Shown here one piece after another: positions 7,009 through 15,039 of a stretch of DNA of 64,000 nucleotides. The notes under the pieces are model-generated. The model was not told the origin of the DNA, did not search any database, and saw only the letters and a list, made by a program, of their open reading frames with translations. A program made the translations under genes and the position numbers. Position 1 is the first letter of the stretch. Each line of letters begins with the position of its first letter. Source of the stretch: Chryseobacterium sp. MFBS3-17 (lineage in GTDB: Bacteria > Bacteroidota > Bacteroidia > Flavobacteriales > Weeksellaceae). The stretch spans positions 186,001 to 250,000 of the forward strand of contig NZ_JAJEWK010000012.1 in the NCBI RefSeq assembly GCF_020687745.1, in the 5' to 3' direction.

Positions 7009-10000
7009 ATGCATCATATTCATCAGAAATTTCTCACCTTACTCAGCCTCCTGAGTTTTTCTTTTTTCTTTGCTCAGAATTTCTCCTATGAAAACCAGTG
7101 GAAAAAAGTGGAAGACGGGCTGCGCGCCGGGAAGTTTAAAACAACTTTACCGCTCATATTAGAAATTCAGAACCATGCCATGAAAGAAGACAATGTATTG
7201 CAACTTATCCAGTCGCTGAAATCAGAATTCAGCATCACTAAAATGATCGATGATGATGAAGACAATGACAATTCATCCAGATTTTATACCAAAATTTCAG
7301 AATTTTCCGGTCAGTTGAAAGGGGAGTCCAGGTTGGTATTTGACGTGTTTCTGGGTCACTTTATCCATGATTATTACAAGACTGAACGCTGGGGAATTCT
7401 GCAGCGGACAAATATCAATAATCAGGATCTTGCCCAGATGGAAACCTGGAGCCGGCTGGATTTTAAGAATTACCTGAAAGGATATTATGAGAAACTAAGC
7501 GCCCGGGAAGCAGATCTGAAGAAGGTAAGCCTTTTGCCCTACAAAAGTTTATTTCAGAATGGGGCAGATTATCTCTTTTTCCCGACACTTCTGGAGTGGA
7601 ATGCGGTAAATCATATCGAGTTTTTAAAAGATCAGGATCTTTTCACGCCCAATGAAAGAAAAGAAAATCACGCCTTCATTTCAGGACAATATGAGCGGCT
7701 GATTTTGGCTAATGCAGGAAATGCCAGGCTTTATTTTCAACATCAAAAACTGGAATATGATTGCGCTTATCATCATTGCAGTGACAAACTTCAAAAACTG
7801 GAAGCATTGTACAATAATACCACAGATGGTGATTATAAGCTGGTCATTGCTGCCGAAATTATGGATCAGCTCATTGCTTTAAAGAAAAACCCGGAAGCCT
7901 TGTCCCGGGCTGTGCAGGCCAAAAAACAATATCCGAAATCTCCATTTCTTAATCATATTATCAACCGCGAACAGGCCATTACCAAGCCGGTGCTGAATAT
8001 CAGGTACCAAACCCATACGCAGGCAGATTTGCCTGTACATCTGGTGGCAGAGGCCAAAAATGCGACACAATTTACCCTCAATATATATGCAGTTAAGAAT
8101 GATGTTCAGGGTTTCCTGAAGTATGTATCCAGTCCGAATGAGAAAAATGCATTCACTGCCGTAAAAAAATCGCTTCTGCGAAAAGAAACTTTTGAACTTC
8201 CTGAAAGTGCTGATTTCCTCAGTCATAAAACTTCTCTGGAGCTTCAGCCTTTGGCGGCCGGCATCTACCTGATGGAGTATGTGGTGGATGGTGCCGTTGT
8301 GAACCATTTTTATATGATTGCCACCCGAAGCAGAATCGTGTACTCCCGGAAGGATGAACGCAATACTCAGGACGACCTTCTGAAACTGGTGCACCGGCAA
8401 ACCGGCAAGGCAATGGCAGGAAACAGCCTGCGGATTATTGAATATGCACGGGGCGATCTTTTCACCAGTTCGGCAGCAGTCACCAGTCAATCCGCATCAT
8501 TTTCATTGCCCAAAACTAAAGAAAGTGCTTACTACCGCTATATCCTGGTTCATCAGCCTGATTCAGATGATTTTAATCTGATGCAATTGTATGGAAACCG
8601 GAATTATGGTGAGGAGCCCGTGCGTGAGCGCCGGCAGGCACAGGTTTTTCTGGACCGGGCGATATACAGACCGGGGCAAACGGTTTATTTTAAAGCCATT
8701 GTGACGGGTCTTGCCGGCCAAACCAAAAAAGAAAGTTTGCGGGTAGGGGATAAGGTGACGGTCAGATTGCATGATGCAAATGGTGAGGAACTGAGTGCCG
8801 AGCAATTGGTGACCAATGATTTCGGTTCTGTACATGGTAGTTTTACCCTGCCGCAAGGGAAACTGAACGGACAATTCCACATATCAGTAGGAACTGAATC
8901 CGGGGCAACCGGTCAACAGTATTTCCGTGTGGAAGAGTATAAACGTCCGAAGTTTGAAGTCAGTTTTGACCCTGTGCAAGGGGAGTACAAATATGGTCAA
9001 ACCATTGCGGTGAATGGAAAAGCCATGATGTTTTCCGGAGTAGCGCTGAGTAATGCCACGGTACAATATGAAATTAAAAAACAGGACATCCGCTCGCGGT
9101 ATTTCTGGTGGCTGCCGCCAGGAAATGACAATGTCAATTCCATTCTGGGTGAGGTGAAAACCAACGAAAAAGGAGAATTTACGATTGAGGTGAATCTGGA
9201 AAAAGATGAAAAACAGGAAGGAATACAAGTCGATAATTATCAGATCAATGCTTCAGTGACAGACATCAACGGCGAAACCCAGAGTGCCACAGAAAATGTG
9301 AAAGTCGCTTCAGTTTCCCATTATATTCAGGCAGATGAAGTAGGAGATGCCTTTGCCGATGAGCGGGTACGCATTAAAGTGCAGACTAAAAATTACAACG
9401 AACAGCCGGTGAATAAATCCTATCATGTGAAATTGACGAAGCTGACACCCGATGAGCGGATTTACCGTTCGGTATTCGAAGATGATATTCAGGATCTGCC
9501 AAAACTTTCCAAAGAGGAATTCATCCGGAAATTCCCGCATGATTACTTTAGTGAAGACGAGAAGAGAAAAGAGGTGCATACCATTGTGCTGAATGGCGTA
9601 CAGCGCAGCGGCGCAATGCTGGAACTCGGCAAACTGCCGGCCGGCAAATATACCCTGGAAATTTACAATAAAGAAGGCACGGATACCATCCGTACCGAAC
9701 AGACATTTGAACTGTTCAATAAAAAATCCCTGGCAGCGGGTCAGAAACCCTTCCTGAAAGTGTTGCTGCCAAAACCCGAGTATAAGCGGAGCGAAAAAGC
9801 GGAACTGTATGTCTATTCTGCAGTGCCGGATGGTATTGTAAATGTTTTTGTGCAAAACGGAAACGGCCAGACCCATACCGAACAGAAAAATCTGAAAAAT
9901 GGAGTGCTGAAATATGAACTGGCATTGCCAAAAGACGAAAACATACACCAGATGAATGTACAGTTTCAGATGGTGGCATTTAATGATGTGGCTACCGAAT

Positions 10001-12894
10001 CGGTGAACCTGAAAATTGTTTCAGATAAAAAACCTTTGCGTATAGAAACGGTGACGTTCCGCGATCGTCTGGAACCGGGACAAAAGGAAAAATGGACAGT
10101 AAAAATTCTGGGAGAAGACTTGGAGACAATCAATGCAGAAGTCCTTGCCAATATGTATGATAAGTCGCTGGATAAGTTTGCGGTGAATAGTTACCGCTGG
10201 GAAAAATTGTATCAGCCCAATTTCAGAATCAATGGGTATGCGGTATCAGACCGGTTGGCTAACGGATATTTTACCGGGAAAACCGGGTATGTAAGCCAGA
10301 AACAGATTCAATTCCCGAGGTTTGACTGGTTTAATGGTGTTTTTTTTGGGCAGGTGGGCAGATCTGGCAGATCCAATCCTGTGTATGCGCCACCCCGGGC
10401 ACAAGCTACAGATACCGCAAATGTTAGCGAAATTGAAGAGGTAGTTGTACTGGGGTACTCAAGAACGGCAACTCAGGCGAAGGGAAATGCACAAGCAGAA
10501 AGTATCAATATGGTTATCCGTGGAAAATCCAGTTTGGACGATGATGCGACTATGCAGGAGGAAAATTTGGATCACATTCCGGTTCGCGAAAACCTCAACG
10601 AAACCGCATTTTTCTATCCAAATCTGCTTACCGATGAGGAAGGTCATGTCACCTTTGAATTTACGTCCCCGGAGGCGCTCACCGCCTGGAAACTTATGTT
10701 TCTGGCGCATACTAAGGATGCCCGGGCCGCGGTGCTGGAGAAAGAAGTCATCACCCGGAAAGAGTTTTCTGTAACGCCGAACTATCCCAGATTCCTGCGC
10801 GAAGGCGATGAACTGAATCTCCAGTCCAAACTATCGAGTCTCGTGAATGAAAAACTCAGTGGTACAGCACAACTGCAGATTCTGGATGCGTTTACCAACG
10901 ATGATATTTCTGCCCGCTTCGGGTTGACTCATGCGCAGCAAACCTTTCAGTTGGAAGAAAATGGCAATGGTGTTGTAACATGGAAATTAAAAGCTCCAAA
11001 AGATGTTTCATCCATCATTATTAAAGTAGTGGCAAAAGCCGGAAACTTCGCTGACGGGGAGCAAAAAGCGGTCGCAGTTTTACCCAACAGAATGTTGGTA
11101 ACGGACGCGGTTCCGGTTTTTGTAAAAGAAGGTCAAACCAAAACTTTTGTTCTGCAGAATCTGACAAAAAACACTTCCACCACCGTGAGTAATGTGGCCA
11201 ATACACTGGAACTTACCACCAATCCGGTGTGGGAAATCATGTTTGCCTTGCCCGCACTGAAGAATGACATGAACAATTCTGCAGATGTGGTATTTAATAA
11301 ATGGTTTGCAGATGTGCTGGCCGCAGAAATCTTCAAGTCCAATCCGAAACTGAAAACGGTGTTTGATGAGTACCAGCGCAAAGGGCTCCTTACGTCTGAC
11401 CTCGAAAAAAATCAGGAGCTGAAACAATTGCTTCTGGAAGAAACTCCATGGGTGCTGAAGAGCAAGAATGAGCAGGATCAGATGCAGAAGCTCGCCCGTT
11501 TGTTTGATGTGAATACCATGCGCAATTCCATTAACACCGATTGGGATGAACTCCGCAAACTTCAGAATCCTGATGGTGGATTCTCCTGGTATTCCGGTTA
11601 TCCGAGTTCTTACTATACTTCATTGTATATTTTAAAAAATTTAGGCAGAATCAATGAATGGCTGAAAGGAAATCTGAGTGAATACCAAAGCGGCAATCAG
11701 CAGCAACTGGTTTCAAAACTTATTCATTATGTAGATGGGGAAGTACATCAGTACTGGGATGTGAAGAAAGAAAATGTGTGGAATAATTACGTCTTGGATT
11801 ATCTGGATACGCGCAGATACTGGGAAAAGGATTTCCCGCTGAAAGGCAAAGGCGAAGAGCTGAAAAAACACATAAAGTCTAATGCACGCAGTGCAAAACA
11901 TGAAGAATATACTTTTTTCGGCCTTCACCGCGCGGCGCTGTTGTTTGATGCATACGGACTGAAAGATGTTTCCCAAAAACTGATAACCTACCTGAAGGAA
12001 ACCGCCGTGGAGTCCGAAACGCAGGGCGTGTACTGGAAACAGAATCTGAATGACTGGGGCTGGTACACTTCTAAAACCGTGAATCATGCCGGCGCACTGG
12101 AAGCATTCAATAAACTTGTACCGGGTGATCTTCGCTTTATAGAAGAGATGAAAATCTGGCTCGTTACCCAGAAAGAAGTCAATTCTTGGGGCAGCTCACG
12201 TGGTACCGCCGAAGTTATTTTTACCCTGCTCAATTCCGGTAAAGCGTGGACAGGTGCAGAAGCAGACCGGGCCACCGTCATCTGGGGCGGCAAGCCGCTT
12301 ATAGAACCCGATACTTCGGCTACGGGATATATCAAATCTGCAATGACAAACGATGAGGTAAATCCGTCGCTCGGAACGGTTACGGTTACTAAGCCGGGTC
12401 CCGGCGTGGTGCAGGGCGGTTTGTTCTGGCAATATTATGAAGATTTGGATAAAATAAAATCCTCCGAATCCTATATTTCCATTACTAAGGAACTGTATAA
12501 AAAGGTGAAAACCGTAAACGGCGAGGAACTGATGAAAATTTCACCGGAAACTCCGCTGAAGGTAGGGGACCGGGTTACGGTGCGCATGATGCTGAATACC
12601 GACCGCAATATGGAATTTATTCATCTCAAGGATATGCGTGCCGCAGGCTTTGAGCCGCTGAATGTGCTTTCCGGTTACCAGTGGAAAAACGGACTGGGTT
12701 ATTATCAGTCTACCAAGGACGCATCAACCAATTTCTATATCCAGTATATGCCGAAAGGGAAATACGTCTTTGAGTATGATTATATCTGTAATGCCTCCGG
12801 AACCTTCAGCAACGGAATTACCACGTTGCAGAATTACTATGCACCGCAGATGAACGCACATACCACAGGAAGCCGCGTAGAAATTTCTGAATAA
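7009..12894 (+). CDS. Alpha-2-macroglobulin family protein without thioester, with SusC-plug-like insert
   Basis: A 1961-residue exported protein. A signal peptide (residues 1-22, ending FFFAQ) lacks a lipobox, so it is periplasmic or released. An MG2-type segment is clear at about 545-575 (VFLDRAIYRPGQTVYFKAI), the A2M core starts near 1192 (NETAFFYPNLLTDEEGHVTFEF), and an alpha-alpha-toroid-like region follows (LQNPDGGFSWYSGYPSSYYTSLYIL). Bacterial A2Ms trap proteases through a CxEQ thioester; at the corresponding place (residues 1422-1426) this protein reads NNSAD, so covalent trapping is not expected. Between the bait-like region and the A2M core are EEVVVLGY (1143-1150) and IRGKSSL (1170-1176), which resemble the plug of SusC-type TonB-dependent receptors. 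No pbpC-like partner gene is adjacent; a small secreted protein follows after a terminator. Confidence 0.85.
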   Translation: MHHIHQKFLTLLSLLSFSFFFAQNFSYENQWKKVEDGLRAGKFKTTLPLILEIQNHAMKEDNVLQLIQSLKSEFSITKMIDDDEDNDNSSRFYTKISEFSGQLKGESRLVFDVFLGHFIHDYYKTERWGILQRTNINNQDLAQMETWSRLDFKNYLKGYYEKLSAREADLKKVSLLPYKSLFQNGADYLFFPTLLEWNAVNHIEFLKDQDLFTPNERKENHAFISGQYERLILANAGNARLYFQHQKLEYDCAYHHCSDKLQKLEALYNNTTDGDYKLVIAAEIMDQLIALKKNPEALSRAVQAKKQYPKSPFLNHIINREQAITKPVLNIRYQTHTQADLPVHLVAEAKNATQFTLNIYAVKNDVQGFLKYVSSPNEKNAFTAVKKSLLRKETFELPESADFLSHKTSLELQPLAAGIYLMEYVVDGAVVNHFYMIATRSRIVYSRKDERNTQDDLLKLVHRQTGKAMAGNSLRIIEYARGDLFTSSAAVTSQSASFSLPKTKESAYYRYILVHQPDSDDFNLMQLYGNRNYGEEPVRERRQAQVFLDRAIYRPGQTVYFKAIVTGLAGQTKKESLRVGDKVTVRLHDANGEELSAEQLVTNDFGSVHGSFTLPQGKLNGQFHISVGTESGATGQQYFRVEEYKRPKFEVSFDPVQGEYKYGQTIAVNGKAMMFSGVALSNATVQYEIKKQDIRSRYFWWLPPGNDNVNSILGEVKTNEKGEFTIEVNLEKDEKQEGIQVDNYQINASVTDINGETQSATENVKVASVSHYIQADEVGDAFADERVRIKVQTKNYNEQPVNKSYHVKLTKLTPDERIYRSVFEDDIQDLPKLSKEEFIRKFPHDYFSEDEKRKEVHTIVLNGVQRSGAMLELGKLPAGKYTLEIYNKEGTDTIRTEQTFELFNKKSLAAGQKPFLKVLLPKPEYKRSEKAELYVYSAVPDGIVNVFVQNGNGQTHTEQKNLKNGVLKYELALPKDENIHQMNVQFQMVAFNDVATESVNLKIVSDKKPLRIETVTFRDRLEPGQKEKWTVKILGEDLETINAEVLANMYDKSLDKFAVNSYRWEKLYQPNFRINGYAVSDRLANGYFTGKTGYVSQKQIQFPRFDWFNGVFFGQVGRSGRSNPVYAPPRAQATDTANVSEIEEVVVLGYSRTATQAKGNAQAESINMVIRGKSSLDDDATMQEENLDHIPVRENLNETAFFYPNLLTDEEGHVTFEFTSPEALTAWKLMFLAHTKDARAAVLEKEVITRKEFSVTPNYPRFLREGDELNLQSKLSSLVNEKLSGTAQLQILDAFTNDDISARFGLTHAQQTFQLEENGNGVVTWKLKAPKDVSSIIIKVVAKAGNFADGEQKAVAVLPNRMLVTDAVPVFVKEGQTKTFVLQNLTKNTSTTVSNVANTLELTTNPVWEIMFALPALKNDMNNSADVVFNKWFADVLAAEIFKSNPKLKTVFDEYQRKGLLTSDLEKNQELKQLLLEETPWVLKSKNEQDQMQKLARLFDVNTMRNSINTDWDELRKLQNPDGGFSWYSGYPSSYYTSLYILKNLGRINEWLKGNLSEYQSGNQQQLVSKLIHYVDGEVHQYWDVKKENVWNNYVLDYLDTRRYWEKDFPLKGKGEELKKHIKSNARSAKHEEYTFFGLHRAALLFDAYGLKDVSQKLITYLKETAVESETQGVYWKQNLNDWGWYTSKTVNHAGALEAFNKLVPGDLRFIEEMKIWLVTQKEVNSWGSSRGTAEVIFTLLNSGKAWTGAEADRATVIWGGKPLIEPDTSATGYIKSAMTNDEVNPSLGTVTVTKPGPGVVQGGLFWQYYEDLDKIKSSESYISITKELYKKVKTVNGEELMKISPETPLKVGDRVTVRMMLNTDRNMEFIHLKDMRAAGFEPLNVLSGYQWKNGLGYYQSTKDASTNFYIQYMPKGKYVFEYDYICNASGTFSNGITTLQNYYAPQMNAHTTGSRVEISE

Positions 12895-12901
12895 ATAAGA
12901 A

Positions 12902-12931
12902 AACCCTTCCGGATCATGATGCGGAAGGGTT
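12902..12931 (+). terminator. Rho-independent terminator after the A2M-family gene
   Basis: AACCCTTCCG pairs perfectly with CGGAAGGGTT across a 10-nt loop, 8 nt after the stop codon, followed by a short T-rich tail (tatttct). It separates the A2M gene from the small secreted protein downstream. Confidence 0.8.
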
Positions 12932-12959
12932 ATTTCTAATCAAATTTAAAGAAAATTCC

Positions 12960-13526
12960 ATGAAATATTTTGTATTGTTTTTAATGACGGCCATGGCGGG
13001 CTCGCTAAGTGCCCAGGTTGCAGAAAGTGAAAAATTCTGGCAGAATCTCCGGCAACACTGCGGAAAATCCTACGAAGGAAAAATTACGGCCGGAGCCAAA
13101 GAAGGTGACGGTTTTACCGGTGAAAAGCTGGTAATGCACGTGCTTTCCTGCGAACCGGGACGGATCAGAATTCCGTTTTATGTAGGTGCAGACCGTTCAC
13201 GCACCTGGGTTTTAACCAAAAATGAAGACCAGATCATCACCCTGAAGCATGATCACCGGCACCGGGACGGCTCGGAAGAGGAGGTGACGCAGTACGGTGG
13301 GCAAAGTGCCAATCAGGGATTTGCGCACCTGCAGATGTTTCCGGCAGACCGCCAAACAGCCAGCAGTATTCCTTATGCCAGTACCAATGTGTGGTGGATG
13401 ACCCTCACGGACAGTACCTTCAGTTATAATCTGCACCGCATTGGCAGTGACCTGCTTTTCACGGTAGAATTTGATCTTACCAAACCCGTGCAATCCTCAG
13501 CAAGACCGTGGGGATGGCAGGACTGA
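12960..13526 (+). CDS. Small secreted protein of unknown function
   Basis: A 188-residue protein with a clear type I signal peptide (MKYFVLFLMTAMAGSLSAQ, cleavage after Ala18 or so). The mature part starts with a helix-like segment (ESEKFWQNLRQHCGKSYEGKI) followed by beta-rich sequence with a Cys pair (Cys34 in QHCGKS, Cys64 in LSCEPG) that could form a disulphide. It also has a His/Asp-rich stretch LKHDHRHRDGSEE near residue 100. No enzyme motif is recognised. Its position directly after the A2M-family gene could be incidental, because a terminator lies between them. Confidence 0.65.
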   Translation: MKYFVLFLMTAMAGSLSAQVAESEKFWQNLRQHCGKSYEGKITAGAKEGDGFTGEKLVMHVLSCEPGRIRIPFYVGADRSRTWVLTKNEDQIITLKHDHRHRDGSEEEVTQYGGQSANQGFAHLQMFPADRQTASSIPYASTNVWWMTLTDSTFSYNLHRIGSDLLFTVEFDLTKPVQSSARPWGWQD

Positions 13527-13600
13527 GTAGCGCGGTGAATTTGCATCAGGTATTTTCTGAAGCAATTGTAGAATTCCGTGCGTAATTCAGAAATAATAAC

Positions 13601-13608
13601 TATTTTTG
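13601..13608 (+). promoter_or_regulatory. -7 promoter core (TATTTTTG) before tRNA-Arg
   Basis: TATTTTTG matches TAnnTTTG and ends 12 nt before the first tRNA base. No correctly spaced TTG was found upstream. Confidence 0.5.
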
Positions 13609-13620
13609 CCGCCACAAACC

Positions 13621-13692
13621 GGGCCCATAGTTTAATGGATAGAATTAAAGATTCCGGTTCTTTAGGTTGAGGTTCGATTCCTCATGGGCCTA
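13621..13692 (+). tRNA. tRNA-Arg (anticodon CCG)
   Basis: A full cloverleaf can be folded. The acceptor GGGCCCA pairs with TGGGCCT (one G-T at the end). The D-loop contains the invariant-like AATGGATA. The anticodon stem AAAGA/TCTTT encloses the 7-nt loop TTCCGGT with anticodon CCG. The variable loop is 4 nt. The T-stem TGAGG/CCTCA encloses TTCGATT. The 3' CCA is not encoded. A Rho-independent terminator follows. The region just downstream carries a decayed restriction-modification remnant, as often seen beside tRNA genes. Confidence 0.92.
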
Positions 13693-13694
13693 CT

Positions 13695-13729
13695 ACAGGA
13701 TAAATGAAATGTGTTTTCGTTTATCCTGT
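13695..13729 (+). terminator. Terminator of tRNA-Arg
   Basis: ACAGGATAAA pairs with TTTATCCTGT across a 15-nt loop and is followed by a T tract (tctttttt). It starts 3 nt after the tRNA. Confidence 0.8.
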
Positions 13730-13939
13730 TCTTTTTTGGAGTAATCGTTATTTATCTGAAATATCTGGTTTGCGATTACATTAATTCGGGCGGACCGATC
13801 AACGAAGCTGTTTAAGGAAATAGTGCTGAAAAGTTAAATTCGCACCTTAAAACAGTGCTTTATTACACCGAAATACAGTATATTGCATATTTTATAAATT
13901 TTATTTCAAAACAAACAAGCTACTCATAATGAGTTACAT

Positions 13940-14131
13940 ATGAATAGGATTAAAGAGGTGTTAGAACAAAAAGGCATTAAACAAACGGGGCTTACAGAGC
14001 AACTTGGCAAAAGCTCTAACATTGTTAATGGAAATGCCCGGAACAGGCAGCAACCTGGACTTGAAGTGCTTTTTGAAATTGCCAAAATACTAGGCGTTAA
14101 ACCACAAGAATTACTAAAAGATAACAAATGA
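13940..14131 (+). CDS. XRE-family (Cro/C1-type HTH) regulator
   Basis: A 63-residue single-domain DNA-binding protein with the lambda-repressor-like helix-turn-helix: KEVLEQKGIKQTGLTEQLGKSSNIVNGNARNRQQPGLEVLFEIAKILGVKPQELL. Its stop codon overlaps the start of the following hsdM fragment (ATGA), so the two were translationally coupled. Short XRE proteins in this position usually act as controller proteins for restriction-modification genes. With hsdM truncated and no hsdS or hsdR visible, it is probably an orphan survivor of the lost system. Confidence 0.75.
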   Translation: MNRIKEVLEQKGIKQTGLTEQLGKSSNIVNGNARNRQQPGLEVLFEIAKILGVKPQELLKDNK

Positions 14132-14406
14132 CAAGCATCGCACAACGACAAGAATTACAAACCAAAATATGGAAAATAGCCAACGATGTTCGTGGCTCTG
14201 TGGATGGATGGGACTTTAAACAGTTTGTTTTAGGTGCGCTATTCTATCGCTTCATTAGTGAAAACTTCACCAATTACATCGAAGGTGGTGATGATAGTAT
14301 TGATTATGCAAAATTATCTGATGATGTAATATCTCCCGAAATAAAAGACGATGCCATAAAAACAAAAGGTTACTTCATTTATCCAAGCCAACTTTTTGTG
14401 AATTGA
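14128..14406 (+). pseudogene. hsdM: Type I restriction-modification methylase HsdM, N-terminal fragment
   Basis: The 92 codons match the N-terminal helical domain of HsdM (HsdM_N): ELQTKIWKIANDVRGSVDGWDFKQFVLGALFYRFISENFTNYIE and IKTKGYFIYPSQLF are near-canonical. Intact HsdM proteins are about 500 residues and carry the SAM-binding and NPPF motifs of an N6-adenine methylase. Here the frame stops right after PSQLFVN and no methylase core, hsdS or hsdR follows. The fragment cannot methylate DNA. It is a deletion scar of a type I system next to tRNA-Arg. Confidence 0.85.
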
Positions 14407-14419
14407 AGATTTTCTGATA

Positions 14420-14566
14420 ATGAATCTCCAGAAAAAAGCAATTTGCAGCGATGATTTCCTGGAAGGCAAAAACGAGTTGTTGAATGAGAATGTTCCCGGT
14501 CGGGAAATGGCGGGCACCTTTCGGTGTTTTATGACAGACCCTATCCAGCAATCCGAACTAGAATAA
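14420..14566 (+). CDS. Small orphan ORF in the restriction-modification scar (48 aa)
   Basis: An open frame from ATG 14420 to TAA 14564-14566 encodes 48 residues (starts MNLQKKAICSDDFLEG, ends TDPIQQSELE). It is acidic and has no recognised domain. It fills much of the otherwise unexplained 289-nt stretch between the hsdM fragment and the YdcH-like gene and may be a remnant of another gene rather than a functional peptide. No promoter or terminator was found for it. Confidence 0.2.
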   Translation: MNLQKKAICSDDFLEGKNELLNENVPGREMAGTFRCFMTDPIQQSELE

Positions 14567-14695
14567 TCTTCATTTCGATTTTTGATCTGCAAAAGAGAGA
14601 TGACAATTTTCATGTGATCTGCAATGGTAAAAAATAGTATCTTTATGATGAGAAATTAAAACGGTTTCTCAGTTTCATCCATTAAATTTCATGCT

Positions 14696-14932
14696 ATGGA
14701 AAGCCACATCCTTACCAATGAATTCCCGGAGTATGCAGAAAAAATCAAGCAACTGAAGGCTGCGCATCCGGAGTTTCTTCGTCTTTACGTGAATTATGAA
14801 GAAGTAAATGCGCTCATTCAGCATTACGAAGAAGACGGAATCAACCACACCACAGATGAACACCTTACTGAACTGAGGAAGAAAAGGGTGCGCCTGAAAG
14901 ACGATTTGTATGCCATTCTGCATGCAGAGTAA
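14696..14932 (+). CDS. YdcH/DUF465-like small protein
   Basis: A 78-residue, largely helical protein. The C-terminal part (HLTELRKKRVRLKDDLYAIL) and the N-terminal HILTNEFPEYAEKIKQLKAAHPEFLRLYVNYEEVN match the DUF465/YdcH family of short coiled-coil proteins of unknown function. The length is normal for the family. It lies between the decayed restriction-modification region and dnaX, with 107 nt before the dnaX start. Confidence 0.75.
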   Translation: MESHILTNEFPEYAEKIKQLKAAHPEFLRLYVNYEEVNALIQHYEEDGINHTTDEHLTELRKKRVRLKDDLYAILHAE

Positions 14933-15027
14933 GCACAGGTACCGGTACAAAATTTTCAGAGCAGCTTGCAGAAGGCTGCTTTTTCTATTTTTGAACGGGA
15001 GATTTTGGTTTTGAGTTTTTTTTCGTG

Positions 15028-15035
15028 TATTTTTG
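15028..15035 (+). promoter_or_regulatory. Promoter (TTG - 20 nt - TATTTTTG) of dnaX, leaderless position
   Basis: TATTTTTG fits TAnnTTTG, and a TTG at 15005-15007 lies 20 nt upstream, the usual Bacteroidota spacing. The box ends 4 nt before the dnaX ATG at 15040, so the mRNA is probably leaderless. Confidence 0.6.
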
Positions 15036-15039
15036 GCAA

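Noticed and set aside
9310-9948. Minus-strand 212-residue frame inside the A2M gene
   Set aside because: Antisense shadow of the A2M gene, with no start signal, promoter or recognisable domain.
14314-14613. Minus-strand 99-residue frame across the hsdM fragment
   Set aside because: Antisense to the conserved hsdM N-terminus; it continues into unannotated sequence but shows no domain or promoter.
14583-14627. Direct repeat GATCTGCAA in the restriction-modification scar
   Set aside because: Only two 9-base copies 36 nt apart; expected by chance and with no linked structure.
13681-14695. Duplicated tRNA-Arg 3' end as an attachment site
   Set aside because: I searched by eye for the tRNA end (GGTTCGATTCCTCATGGGCC) downstream and found no copy, so no attR can be claimed.
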